DNA of 64,000 nt from SIG291 sp045543455 (GTDB lineage: Bacteria > Bacillota > Clostridia > Lachnospirales > Lachnospiraceae), in the NCBI GenBank assembly GCA_045543455.1, contig JAZQMK010000036.1:6262-70261 (forward strand), written 5' to 3'. Every line of letters begins with the position of its first letter. The first letter of the stretch is position 1. The notes beneath the pieces are model-generated. The model was not told the DNA's origin. It searched no databases and saw nothing but the letters and a program-made list of their open reading frames with translations. The position numbers were made by a program, and so were the translations under genes. Of this stretch, positions 26,212 through 34,676 are shown in pieces.

Positions 26212-27078
26212 ATGAAGTGGTTTTATAAATTAGAAAGAAAATATGGCAGATATGCGATTAACAATTTGATGTATTATATTATAATAATGTATGGAGTAGG
26301 TTTTTTGCTTTCTGTATTTGTTCCGGAAGCACTAAGTTTCCTATCTTTAAATGTGCCTATGATATTAAAGGGACAGGTTTGGAGACTCTTTACATTTTTG
26401 ATTTATCCACCTGATGGAAGCATTATATTTATATTTTTCACACTATATCTCTATTATATGCTAGGTTCATTTTTAGAGAGGGTGTGGGGACCTTTTAAAT
26501 TTAATGTATATTTCTTCGGAGGTGTTATATCACATATTATAATAGCATTTTTTATGTATTTTGCATTTGGATTTGTTGTAGAGATGACAACTTACTACAT
26601 CAATATGTCTATGTTTTTTGCATTTGCTGTTATATTGCCGGATATGAAATTCTTGTTATTCTTTATTATTCCGGTAAAAGTGAAATGGTTAGCTATAATT
26701 GATGCTGTATTTTTTGCATTTTCTATTGTGATGAATATAATGTATTTTGCTCTGTCAAAGCATGTGTATTATCTTGCAGTAGCAGTTTCAATGATAGTAT
26801 CAGTATTGAATTTTATAATTTTCTTCTTTGTGACAAGGGATAAAAAGAGAATATCATTTGCACAAAAGAAACGTCAGGCAGAATATACAAAGAGTGTTAA
26901 GATTGTAGTATCCAATTCAAAACACAAATGTGCAATCTGCGGAAGAACTGAAAAAGATGGTGATTTGACATTTAGATATTGTTCTAAATGCGAAGGTGAT
27001 TATGAATATTGCCAAGACCATTTATATACACATACTCATGTAATTAATAGTAAAGAAGATGAAGGAGGTTCGTTATGA
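26212..27078 (+). CDS. Rhomboid-like membrane protein with C-terminal zinc-ribbon-like tail
   Basis: A 288-residue protein with about six hydrophobic segments (roughly 20-220) and a cytosolic tail. The layout (QVWRLFTFLIYPP, then segments ending in FFIIPVKVKWLA) follows rhomboid-type proteins of Firmicutes. The GxSG catalytic motif is absent (INMSMFFAFA stands where it is expected), so it is probably not a protease. The tail (about 238-275) has CAICG, CSKC and CQDHLYTHTH, enough to bind zinc. It overlaps pyruvate kinase by 4 bases and shares its transcript. Function unknown. Confidence 0.65.
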   Translation: MKWFYKLERKYGRYAINNLMYYIIIMYGVGFLLSVFVPEALSFLSLNVPMILKGQVWRLFTFLIYPPDGSIIFIFFTLYLYYMLGSFLERVWGPFKFNVYFFGGVISHIIIAFFMYFAFGFVVEMTTYYINMSMFFAFAVILPDMKFLLFFIIPVKVKWLAIIDAVFFAFSIVMNIMYFALSKHVYYLAVAVSMIVSVLNFIIFFFVTRDKKRISFAQKKRQAEYTKSVKIVVSNSKHKCAICGRTEKDGDLTFRYCSKCEGDYEYCQDHLYTHTHVINSKEDEGGSL

Positions 27079-28508
27079 AAAGAACTAAAATAATATGTAC
27101 AATGGGTCCGAATACTAATGATAAGGAACTTTTAAAGTCACTTGCCCTTAATGGCATGGATATTGCAAGATTTAATTTTTCACATGGTGATCATGAGGAA
27201 CAATTAGGCAGAGTTAAGCTTTTAAGAGAAGTAAGAGAAGAAATTGGTAAGCCTATTGCTATGCTTCTTGATACAAAGGGTCCTGAAATTAGAACAGGTG
27301 TATTAAAGGATGAAAAGAAGGTTACTTTAGTTGAAGGTGGTACTTATACACTTACAACTAGAGAAGTTGTTGGTGATGAGACAATCTGTAGCATTACATA
27401 TACAGGCCTTCCACAGGATGTTGTTGTAGGTAGCAGAATTTTAATTGATGATGGTCTTATTGAGCTTGTTGTTGTAGAAAAGAATGATACAGATATTAAA
27501 TGTCATATTTTAAATGGTGGTGAATTAGGTCAAAAGAAGGGCGTTAATGTTCCAGGCGTAAGTATCAAGCTTCCTGGCATCACAGAAAAAGACAAGAATG
27601 ATATTTTATTTGGTATTGAACAGGAATATGATTTTATTGCAGCTTCATTTGTTAGAAATGCAGATTGTATTAGAGATATTAAGGCTATTTTAAAGGAGCA
27701 TAATTCAAATATTTCTGTAATAGCTAAGATTGAAAATCAGGAAGGTATTGATAATATCGATGAAATCATATCTGTGGCAGATGGTATTATGGTTGCCAGA
27801 GGTGATATGGGTGTTGAAATCCCAGCAGAAACAGTACCATATATCCAGAAGATGATTATTAAAAAATGTAATGCAGCTTTTAAGCCTGTTATTACTGCAA
27901 CACAGATGCTTGACTCTATGATGAGAAATCCTCGTCCAACAAGAGCTGAAGTTACTGACGTTGCTAATGCAATTTATGATGGCACAGACGTTGTTATGTT
28001 ATCAGGTGAAACAGCTATGGGTAAATATCCTGTAGAAGCTTTAAAGATGATGGCTCATATTGCTGAATCAACAGAACAGCATCTTGATTATTCGCTTACA
28101 TTAGACAGAGCTAAGATGCATTCAAAGCAGAGTGTATCAAGTGCTGTAAGCTATGCTTCTGTAACAGCAGCAGCCAACTTAAATGCAAAGGCTATTATAG
28201 CACCAACTATTTCAGGTTTTACAGCAAGAGTTATATCTAAGTATAAACCAGAAGTAAGAATTTTTGGTGTGTCACCACGTGATTCGGTATTAAGAAAAAT
28301 GCAGATTTATTGGGGAGTAACACCAATTAAGTCTAACGAAGAGACTTCTACAGATGAGATTATTAATCAGGCAATTGCCAACTGCAAGAAGGCTGGTTAT
28401 GTAGAACAGGGTGATTTAGTGGTAGTAACAGCAGGTATTCCTACTAATGCATTACCTGAAGCAGAAAAAGGTATAACAAATATTATGCGTGTTATTCCGG
28501 TTGAATAA
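27075..28508 (+). CDS. pyk: Pyruvate kinase
   Basis: This 477-residue enzyme converts phosphoenolpyruvate and ADP to pyruvate and ATP in glycolysis. It shows TKIICTMGPN at the start, RFNFSHG, LLDTKGPEIR, the catalytic stretch IAKIENQEGI, the signature MVARGDMGVEIP and TATQMLDSM. The end is a standard allosteric C-domain; the extra phosphohistidine domain seen in some Firmicutes is missing. AGGAGG precedes ATG, and the start overlaps the rhomboid-like gene. Confidence 0.97.
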   Translation: MKRTKIICTMGPNTNDKELLKSLALNGMDIARFNFSHGDHEEQLGRVKLLREVREEIGKPIAMLLDTKGPEIRTGVLKDEKKVTLVEGGTYTLTTREVVGDETICSITYTGLPQDVVVGSRILIDDGLIELVVVEKNDTDIKCHILNGGELGQKKGVNVPGVSIKLPGITEKDKNDILFGIEQEYDFIAASFVRNADCIRDIKAILKEHNSNISVIAKIENQEGIDNIDEIISVADGIMVARGDMGVEIPAETVPYIQKMIIKKCNAAFKPVITATQMLDSMMRNPRPTRAEVTDVANAIYDGTDVVMLSGETAMGKYPVEALKMMAHIAESTEQHLDYSLTLDRAKMHSKQSVSSAVSYASVTAAANLNAKAIIAPTISGFTARVISKYKPEVRIFGVSPRDSVLRKMQIYWGVTPIKSNEETSTDEIINQAIANCKKAGYVEQGDLVVVTAGIPTNALPEAEKGITNIMRVIPVE

Positions 28509-28515
28509 ATAATAG

Positions 28516-28564
28516 GCGAAGGTTGTGACTTATATAGAAAGTTACACCTTCGCTGTTTTTGTTT
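28516..28564 (+). terminator. Rho-independent terminator of pyk
   Basis: GCGAAGGT-TGTGACT pairs with AGTTACACCTTCGC (28516-28553; one bulge/mismatch region), followed by TGTTTTTGTTT. Confidence 0.85.
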
Positions 28565-28577
28565 AATAGATGTCGTG

Positions 28578-28659
28578 ACCGTGCTCGGTGCTTAAAGTGT
28601 ACAAGTCCTATAGGAATGTAAATTATTGCGAATTAAGAGTGGACTTGTCCACTTTTTTA
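28578..28659 (+). promoter_or_regulatory. Rpn upstream element with terminator-like hairpin and alternative pairing
   Basis: ACCGTGCTCGGTGC and AAAGTGTACAAGTCC (28578-28608) match the RhuM leader at 18921. ACAAGTCC (28601-28608) is complementary to GGACTTGT (28641-28648), while AGTGGA (28638-28643) and TCCACT (28648-28653) form a hairpin followed by six T. The two pairings exclude each other, as in an antiterminator/terminator pair. The promoter at 28663 lies downstream of this, so the element would act on an upstream transcript or be a leftover of a mobile sequence. Confidence 0.45.
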
Positions 28660-28662
28660 TTC

Positions 28663-28691
28663 TTGAAATGTAAAACAAAAAGTGATATACT
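28663..28691 (+). promoter_or_regulatory. Promoter of the Rpn-family gene
   Basis: TTGAAA (28663-28668) and TATACT (28686-28691), 17 bases apart. Transcription would begin at about 28698-28701, at the edge of the inverted repeat. Confidence 0.6.
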
Positions 28692-28700
28692 TTAATAAGA

Positions 28701-28714
28701 GACATTGTTCCAAC
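28701..28714 (+). repeat. Left arm of 14-bp inverted repeat flanking the Rpn gene
   Basis: GACATTGTTCCAAC is the exact reverse complement of 29697-29710. It lies 13 bases before the start codon and about at the predicted transcript start. Confidence 0.85.
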
Positions 28715-28727
28715 GGAAAGGGGACAA

Positions 28728-29684
28728 ATGACATCTAACAATTCAAAAAAATCTAATGGTGGCGAATATCGTACGCTACAGAGTCTTAATCTAATTGACT
28801 CGTTTTTATTCCAGGAATTTACAGAAAAAGAAGAAAATGCAAAGTTGCTTGCAAAGCTTATAGTTAAACGTGTAACAGGTATAGAATTAGATGATAACAT
28901 ATTAGTGGAAAATGAAAAAGTAATTAATGGCGTAAAACTAGGTCTGCGTGGCATAAGAATGGACATTCGTGTCATAGAAAGAAATGGAGAAAAGGTAACG
29001 AGAATTCATAATATAGAACCTAATATATATCAAGAGAAAGATTTACCTTATCGTTGCAGGTATTACCAGTCAATTACAGATGCAAAATATTTAAAAAGTG
29101 GTTGTAAATTTAGAGAGCTTCCTACTTTGGTATCAATTTGGATATTAGAACAGGATTTGTTTGGAGAAAACCGAATGATGTATACTGTAAAAAATATGGT
29201 GGAAGAAAATCCTTCAATAGTGTATAATGATGGTGTAACAAAGATATTCTTATATACTAAAGGCAAGATAGGAGGTTCTAAAGAACTGGAATCTTTGCTT
29301 AAGTATATGAGTGACACTAATATAAATAATGCAGTTGACACAGAGTTGGAGACAGTACATACCATAGTTAGTGCAATTAAGGAAGACGAAGGGATTGGTG
29401 ATCGTTATATGACACTTCAAGACATGATAGATTACGAAAAAGACTTAAGTTATGATAAGGGTAAGGAAGATGGTTTTGAACTTGGAGAGGCTGCGGGAAT
29501 ATCTCAGGGAATATCGCAGGGGATATCGCAGGGAATATCTCAGGGAAGAATACTTCTTATAACATCAGGTCTTAAGAATAGAGTGTCTGAGGAACAGATA
29601 GTTAATATGCTTATAGATGGTTACTCAATGACAAAAGAAGAGGCGACAAAGTTAGTTGTACAAGTAAAAGAACAGAATAATTAA
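28728..29684 (+). CDS. Rpn-family / PD-(D/E)XK nuclease-type putative transposase
   Basis: This 318-residue protein fits the recombination-promoting nuclease / PD-(D/E)XK transposase group common in Lachnospiraceae. SLNLIDSFLFQEFTE is near the start, followed by GIRMDIRVIE (the DxE-like core), HNIEPNIYQEKDLPYRCRYY (N-I-E-P replaces the usual N-I-E-M/Q), and a GxxxGxxxGxxxG tail. The tail has four GISQ units encoded by a 12-base tandem repeat (29496-29543). RpnA-type enzymes are DNA endonucleases that raise recombination. A ribosome site AAAGGGGA precedes ATG. Flanked by a perfect 14-bp inverted repeat. Confidence 0.82.
   Translation: MTSNNSKKSNGGEYRTLQSLNLIDSFLFQEFTEKEENAKLLAKLIVKRVTGIELDDNILVENEKVINGVKLGLRGIRMDIRVIERNGEKVTRIHNIEPNIYQEKDLPYRCRYYQSITDAKYLKSGCKFRELPTLVSIWILEQDLFGENRMMYTVKNMVEENPSIVYNDGVTKIFLYTKGKIGGSKELESLLKYMSDTNINNAVDTELETVHTIVSAIKEDEGIGDRYMTLQDMIDYEKDLSYDKGKEDGFELGEAAGISQGISQGISQGISQGRILLITSGLKNRVSEEQIVNMLIDGYSMTKEEATKLVVQVKEQNN
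29496..29543 (+). repeat. 12-bp tandem repeat (GISQ x4)
   Basis: Four units of GG(A/G)ATATC(T/G)CAG in frame inside the Rpn gene. The number of units could change by slippage without breaking the frame. Confidence 0.9.
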
Positions 29685-29696
29685 TAATAAATGTTA

Positions 29697-29710
29697 GTTG
29701 GAACAATGTC
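29697..29710 (+). repeat. Right arm of 14-bp inverted repeat flanking the Rpn gene
   Basis: GTTGGAACAATGTC, reverse complement of 28701-28714, 12 bases after the stop codon and directly before the terminator hairpin. Confidence 0.85.
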
Positions 29711-29711
29711 A

Positions 29712-29740
29712 AAAGCTCAGCCATTTGAGGCTGAGCTTTA
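29712..29740. terminator. Bidirectional terminator
   Basis: AAAGCTCAGCC pairs with GGCTGAGCTTT around ATTTGA. It can end the Rpn gene and, read on the minus strand where TTTT follows, the convergent rqcH. Confidence 0.8.
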
Positions 29741-29745
29741 AATAT

Positions 29746-31479
29746 TCAATTTAACAATTTCTTTAATTCATCAGGCTTTATATTCATTGAATAATTAGTG
29801 TAATACACTACAAATCCTGGTTTCGTCTGATTAGGTTTTTTGATATTTTTCTTTTGTGTATAGTCTATTTCAACCTTTTCTTGGTCACGACCTTTTGAAT
29901 AAAATGCTGCTAATGCGGCTGCTTCTTCAAATGTGCGATCCGGCAGTTCCTGTCCGTTAGATTTTACAATTACATGGGAGCCTGGTAGGGCTTTAGCGTG
30001 GAACCACCAGTCGTTACCTGTTGCAAAATCAAAGGTTAAATAATCATTTTGATAGTTGTTTTTTCCGACATATATATCAAAGCCGTCGCTGGAAACATAG
30101 TGGAAAGGCTTACTTGTAATTTTTTGCTTTTTACCACTTACCTTTTTCTTGATATATCCATATTGAGACATTTCTTCCTTTAACTCTACAAGGTCTTCTT
30201 CGTTAAGGGCTATGTCAAGAGCAGTATTAATTGATTCTAAATGCTCAATTTCTTCCTTTGTTTCCTTGGTTTGTACCTGCAAGGCTTCGTTAGTTCGCTT
30301 TAATTTGTTGTAACGTTCAAAATATTTTAAAGCATTTTCCTTAATTGTAAGGCTTTTATCTAAAGGAATTGACATATCGCAATTGTCGTAATAATTAAAT
30401 ACATTTACTTTATCTTCTCCATCTTTTAGAGAATGCATATAGGTAGTGAGAAGTTCGCCATAAATGCGATATTTATCTCTTTTTATAGTGTCAGCAAGTT
30501 GATTTTCCTGAAGACTTAATTTTTTGTAATTACGTTCAAGGGCGTTAGATACGATTTTGCGTAAATCAAAGGATTTTTGTCGTATTCTTGTAACTACGCT
30601 TTTGGAAATATAATAGTCTTCAATGAGCTTGCTTATGGAATCATATTGGACAGAAGAAAGATCTTCGTACACATTTAAGCAAAGGGAAGAAAAATCCTTT
30701 AGCACCTCGTCTTCATATACGATATTAGGGGTATATAAAGCATTTTTTACGTCATCAATAAGTTGGGAAAATATATTATATATGTGTAATTGTTCAGTTT
30801 CGTTAAATGTGTTAGCGCAAAGAGCAGAATCAATGCTTGCGTTGTAGCAGATTTCTTCTGCAATTATAGGACTAATGCCTGTAAATGATGTGTAAATAGC
30901 CTTTTTTAAATCCATAGGCTTTGCAAATACTTGATTTTTGAAAGCTTCATAATCGGTGTTAAGGGGATTAAGGCTGTCTTTTTGGGATGCAATAAAATAA
31001 TCTCTGCCGGGAAGTACTTCACGTACGGAACTGATAGCTGCAGAAACTCTTTTTATGCTGTCTAATATTTTATAATTATCATCACAAAAGATTATATTAC
31101 TGTGCTTGCCCATTATCTCAATAATGAGATGTTTTTGGCACAAATCACCCATTTCGTTAAGGTGTTCAATTGTAAAGTCTATTATTCTTTCAAGTCCCGG
31201 TTGGGTGATGGCGGTAATGCGGCCATTGTTTAGGTGCTTGCGAAGAAGCATACAAAAATTTGGTGCCGTAAGGGGACTTGGTTTATTGTTGTCTGTCAAA
31301 TATATAAGAGGAAGACTAGGGTTAGCGCTGATTAAAATTCTGTATTGATTTTTATCATTTTTTATTGTAATGAGTAATTCATCATTTTCAGGCTGAGCAA
31401 TTTTATAAATTCTTCCATTAAGTAATAATTCGTTAAATTCTGATACCAGATTAGATATCACTATACCGTCAAAAGCCAT
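29746..31479 (-). CDS. rqcH: Ribosome quality-control factor RqcH (NFACT family)
   Basis: This 577-residue protein binds split 50S subunits with stalled chains and directs addition of alanine tails. The NFACT-N domain fills about 1-200 (MAFDGIVISNLVSEF start; ANPSLPLIYLT), a long helical HhH/coiled-coil region spans about 210-440, and the NFACT-R domain is at about 450-577 (DIYVGKNNYQND, DWWFHAKALPGSHVI). Older annotation calls the family fibronectin-binding protein. Single minus-strand gene, convergent with Rpn and divergent from yicC. Confidence 0.95.
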   Translation of the reverse strand: MAFDGIVISNLVSEFNELLLNGRIYKIAQPENDELLITIKNDKNQYRILISANPSLPLIYLTDNNKPSPLTAPNFCMLLRKHLNNGRITAITQPGLERIIDFTIEHLNEMGDLCQKHLIIEIMGKHSNIIFCDDNYKILDSIKRVSAAISSVREVLPGRDYFIASQKDSLNPLNTDYEAFKNQVFAKPMDLKKAIYTSFTGISPIIAEEICYNASIDSALCANTFNETEQLHIYNIFSQLIDDVKNALYTPNIVYEDEVLKDFSSLCLNVYEDLSSVQYDSISKLIEDYYISKSVVTRIRQKSFDLRKIVSNALERNYKKLSLQENQLADTIKRDKYRIYGELLTTYMHSLKDGEDKVNVFNYYDNCDMSIPLDKSLTIKENALKYFERYNKLKRTNEALQVQTKETKEEIEHLESINTALDIALNEEDLVELKEEMSQYGYIKKKVSGKKQKITSKPFHYVSSDGFDIYVGKNNYQNDYLTFDFATGNDWWFHAKALPGSHVIVKSNGQELPDRTFEEAAALAAFYSKGRDQEKVEIDYTQKKNIKKPNQTKPGFVVYYTNYSMNIKPDELKKLLN

Positions 31480-31523
31480 AACTATTCTCCAAATATTTTT
31501 TTAATATTATAACATCATTTTTC

Positions 31524-31552
31524 TTGAAAAATCTAGTAGATGTTAGTATAAT
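31524..31552 (+). promoter_or_regulatory. Promoter of the yicC operon
   Basis: TTGAAA (31524-31529) and TATAAT (31547-31552), 17 bases apart, leaving a leader of about 70 bases. Confidence 0.72.
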
Positions 31553-31627
31553 TATATGGTATATTGTTAATTTGTGTAAAATGCACCAATTAAATTTGTT
31601 ATATTATTTGATGATTGGAGATACATT

Positions 31628-32506
31628 ATGATAAAGAGTATGACCGGTTTTGGAAGATGTGAGGTAGCTGATGAAAAGTACAAGATTACAGTAGAGATGA
31701 AGTCAGTTAATCACAGATATTTAGAAACAGGAATTAAGATGCCTAAGAAACTTAATTATTTTGAAGCAGGTATTAGAGGTTTACTTAAAAAATATATCCA
31801 AAGAGGTAAGGTTGATATTTTCATTACTTATGAAGATTACAATGAGAATAAATTAAGTTTAAAATATAATCAGGAGCTTGCTAAGGAATATGTTGATATT
31901 ATGAAACAGATTTCAGAACAGTTTGATTTGGTAAATGATATGAAGTCATATACCATAGCTAAGATGCCTGAGGTTATTGTTGCTGAGGAAGCAACTCTTG
32001 ATGACACACAGCTGTGGGAAGGTTTACAAAAGGCTATAGAGGGAGCATGCGAGCAATTTGTAAATACAAGAATTGCAGAAGGCGAGCATCTTAAAAATGA
32101 TTTGATTGAAAAGCTTGACGGTATGCTTGAAAATGTAGCTTTTATTGAACAAAGAAGTCCACAGATTATTACAGAATATAAGAATAAATTAGAAAATAAG
32201 GTAAGAGAGCTTCTTAGTGAAAGTTCAATTGATAATGCAAGGATAGCAACAGAGGTAACTATTTTTGCAGATAAGATTTGTGTGGATGAAGAGATAGTAA
32301 GATTAAAAAGTCACATTTCTAATACTAAGAATACCTTAATTGAAGGTGGAAGTGTAGGTCGTAAGCTTGATTTCATAGCTCAGGAGATGAATAGAGAAGC
32401 TAATACTATCCTTTCAAAGATTAATGATATTGCTATTGCAAATGTAGCAATTGAGTTAAAAACAGATATCGAAAAAGTAAGAGAACAAATTCAAAATATA
32501 GAATAA
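31628..32506 (+). CDS. yicC: YicC-family endoribonuclease
   Basis: This 292-residue protein has the family start MIKSMTGFGR, VEMKSVNHRY(L/F), RGKVDI and the C-terminal signature GGSVGRKLDFIAQEMNREANT with an ending KTDIEKVREQIQN. YicC proteins (YloC in Bacillus) are endoribonucleases linked to stationary-phase RNA turnover. The order yicC-remA-gmk-rpoZ is the usual Firmicutes arrangement. Confidence 0.95.
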   Translation: MIKSMTGFGRCEVADEKYKITVEMKSVNHRYLETGIKMPKKLNYFEAGIRGLLKKYIQRGKVDIFITYEDYNENKLSLKYNQELAKEYVDIMKQISEQFDLVNDMKSYTIAKMPEVIVAEEATLDDTQLWEGLQKAIEGACEQFVNTRIAEGEHLKNDLIEKLDGMLENVAFIEQRSPQIITEYKNKLENKVRELLSESSIDNARIATEVTIFADKICVDEEIVRLKSHISNTKNTLIEGGSVGRKLDFIAQEMNREANTILSKINDIAIANVAIELKTDIEKVREQIQNIE

Positions 32507-32510
32507 ATAC

Positions 32511-32539
32511 TTGATTTATATAACGAAATAAAGTATAAT
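32511..32539 (+). promoter_or_regulatory. Promoter before remA
   Basis: TTGATT (32511-32516) and TATAAT (32534-32539), 17 bases apart, so remA-gmk-rpoZ may also be transcribed apart from yicC. Confidence 0.6.
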
Positions 32540-32553
32540 AGTGAGGTTGCAAA

Positions 32554-32826
32554 GTGAATAGATTGGTTAATATTGGTTTTGGTAATGTTGTTAGTGCAGA
32601 TAAGGTAGTGGCTATTATTACTTCGGATTCGGCTCCTGCTAAGAGGCTTATATCTCAGGCTAAGGATAAGGGTGTTATAGTGGATGCTACTCAGGGAAGA
32701 AAGACAAGAGCTATAATAGTGACAGATTCAAGTCATATAGTTTTATCAGCACTTCTTCCAGAAACTATTACTGCAAGATTTCATGGAACAGCTATCCAGG
32801 ACAAGGTAGGTGAATGTGATGAATAA
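32554..32826 (+). CDS. remA: RemA-family (DUF370) DNA-binding regulator
   Basis: This 90-residue protein matches RemA: LVNIGFGNVVSADKVVAII, DSAPAKRLI, ATQGRKTRAII, and an SALLPETI end. In Bacillus RemA forms ring-shaped oligomers that wrap DNA and activate biofilm-matrix genes. The start is GTG with GAGG 9 bases upstream. The end overlaps gmk by 8 bases. Confidence 0.93.
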   Translation: MNRLVNIGFGNVVSADKVVAIITSDSAPAKRLISQAKDKGVIVDATQGRKTRAIIVTDSSHIVLSALLPETITARFHGTAIQDKVGECDE

Positions 32827-33439
32827 CAATGGTAAGTTAATAGTTATTTCAGGTTTTTCAGGTGCCGGAAAGGGTACTGTGATTAAACATTTGTTAGGTG
32901 AATATTCCAACTATGTACTTTCTATATCAGCAACTACAAGAAAGCCAAGAACCGGTGAGGTTCATGGAAGGGAATATTTCTTTAAGACTGTTGATGAGTT
33001 TAAAGCTATGATTGCAAATGATGAGCTTGTAGAATATGCACAGTATGTAGAGAATTATTATGGTACACCAAAGGCATATGTTGATACCTGTCTTAGTGAA
33101 GGCAAGAATGTTATTCTTGAAATTGAAATTCAGGGTGCCCTTAATATTAAGAAAAAGTTCCCACAAGCAGTATTGATTTTCATTACACCTCCATCAGCAG
33201 ATGAATTAAAAGCTCGTTTGATTAACAGAGGTACTGAAGATTTTGATACTATAATGGCAAGACTTCGACGCGCAAAGGAAGAAGCAGAAGGTGTTGAAAA
33301 TTACGATTACATAATAGTTAATGATACTGTGGCAAAATGTGCACAGGACATTAATTCAGTTATTGTGGCTGAGTGCTCTAAGTCAGGCTACAAGCTGGAT
33401 ATTATTGATACTATTAAGGAAAGACTTGAAGATATATAA
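32819..33439 (+). CDS. gmk: Guanylate kinase
   Basis: This 206-residue enzyme phosphorylates GMP to GDP with ATP. The P-loop GFSGAGKGT (about 11-19), SATTRKPRTGEVHGREY (GMP site), the conserved ILEIEIQGA and the lid region RLINRGTE are all present. The ATG at 32819 is chosen over the GTG at 32810 because AAGGTAGGTG then has normal spacing. Translationally coupled to remA. Confidence 0.97.
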   Translation: MNNNGKLIVISGFSGAGKGTVIKHLLGEYSNYVLSISATTRKPRTGEVHGREYFFKTVDEFKAMIANDELVEYAQYVENYYGTPKAYVDTCLSEGKNVILEIEIQGALNIKKKFPQAVLIFITPPSADELKARLINRGTEDFDTIMARLRRAKEEAEGVENYDYIIVNDTVAKCAQDINSVIVAECSKSGYKLDIIDTIKERLEDI

Positions 33440-33454
33440 GGAAGGAGAATGAAT

Positions 33455-33700
33455 ATGTTACATCCATCGTATTCAGATTTAATGGCAGTAGTAAATAGTG
33501 AGGTAGAAGCAGGTGAACATCCTGTAGTTCAGAGCAGATATTCAATTGTTATGGCTACTTCAAAGAGAGCAAGACAGATTATTGACAGAGATAAGGAGCT
33601 TGCACCAGATGCTAAAGATAATAGAAAACCACTTTCGATTGCTGTAGAAGAATTACATCAGTCTAAGATTAAGATCGTAAGTGAAGAAACAGAAGAATAA
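33455..33700 (+). CDS. rpoZ: RNA polymerase omega subunit
   Basis: An 81-residue protein: MLHPSYSDLM, SRYSIVMATSKRARQI, KPLSIAVEELHQSKI are family signatures. Omega helps assemble the RNA polymerase core. AAGGAG is 7 bases before 33455 but only 1 before the ATG at 33449, so 33455 is used. Confidence 0.95.
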   Translation: MLHPSYSDLMAVVNSEVEAGEHPVVQSRYSIVMATSKRARQIIDRDKELAPDAKDNRKPLSIAVEELHQSKIKIVSEETEE

Positions 33701-33705
33701 TAATT

Positions 33706-33741
33706 ACTGATATACATGTACTATGCGTGTATATCAGTTTT
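33706..33741 (+). terminator. Rho-independent terminator of rpoZ
   Basis: CTGATATACATG pairs with CGTGTATATCAG (one G-T pair), then TTTTATTAT. Confidence 0.85.
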
Positions 33742-33773
33742 ATTATATAGATAAAATAAAAGGAGGAAAAGTA

Positions 33774-34676
33774 ATGGAATATGTTTTAAAGACAACAGAA
33801 ATGACTAAAATTTATTCCGGGAAAAAAGTTGTCGATTCTGTGAATATGACTATTAAAAAAGGTGATATTTACGGCTTTATCGGCGAAAATGGAGCTGGTA
33901 AGACTACTATGATGAGAATGATAGTTGGACTTGCTAATGTAAGTAAAGGAGGCTTTACTTTATTTGAAAGTGATAATGCAGATGAAGGCAGACAAAAAAT
34001 AGGCTGTGTTATTGAAAATCCCGCGCTATATCTTAACATGACAGCTAAGGATAATATAGAAGCTTTCAGAAGATTAAAGGGTATTGATGATAAAAATATT
34101 GTTGATGAAGTATTGTCAATTGTAGGTCTAGAAGATACAGGTAAGAAAAAGGTTAAAAACTTTTCTCTTGGTATGAAGCAAAGACTTAGTATAGCAATAG
34201 CTATTCTTAATAAGCCAGAGTTTCTTATTCTTGATGAGCCTATCAATGGTCTTGATCCTACTGGTATTATTGAAGTAAGAGACCTTATTCTAAAGTTAAA
34301 CAAAGAAAATAATATGACTGTTATGGTTTCAAGTCATATTTTAGGTGAACTTTCCAAAGTGGCAACTCGCTATGGTGTTATTAGAAAGGGACAGTTAGTT
34401 GAGGAGTTTGCAGCGGAAGAATTAAGCGAAAAATGTAAGCAGCATATTGAAGTATGCGTTGAGGATGTGGAAAAAGCCAAGTCTATACTTGAAAATGTTC
34501 TTAATATTAAGGATTACGAAGTTGCAGATAATACCATAAAGATTTTTACAGAGCTAGATAAGAGCGCGCAGATAAATATGACACTTTGCAAAAATGATGT
34601 TATGGTTAAGACTGTTGTGTTTGCAGGTAAGGATCTTGAAACATACTTTATTGAGACGATGGGAGGTAAGAGATAA
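33774..34676 (+). CDS. ABC transporter ATP-binding protein
   Basis: This 300-residue ATPase has Walker A GENGAGKTT, signature FSLGMKQRL, Walker B FLILDEP and the H-loop SSHI. The C-terminal 80 residues are the extension seen in BcrA/NatA-type exporters. It pairs with the membrane protein that starts at its stop codon. Such ABC-2 systems export peptides, antibiotics or ions; substrate unknown. The start has AGGAGG 7 bases upstream; an ATG at 33723 lies within the terminator and is not used. Confidence 0.93.
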   Translation: MEYVLKTTEMTKIYSGKKVVDSVNMTIKKGDIYGFIGENGAGKTTMMRMIVGLANVSKGGFTLFESDNADEGRQKIGCVIENPALYLNMTAKDNIEAFRRLKGIDDKNIVDEVLSIVGLEDTGKKKVKNFSLGMKQRLSIAIAILNKPEFLILDEPINGLDPTGIIEVRDLILKLNKENNMTVMVSSHILGELSKVATRYGVIRKGQLVEEFAAEELSEKCKQHIEVCVEDVEKAKSILENVLNIKDYEVADNTIKIFTELDKSAQINMTLCKNDVMVKTVVFAGKDLETYFIETMGGKR

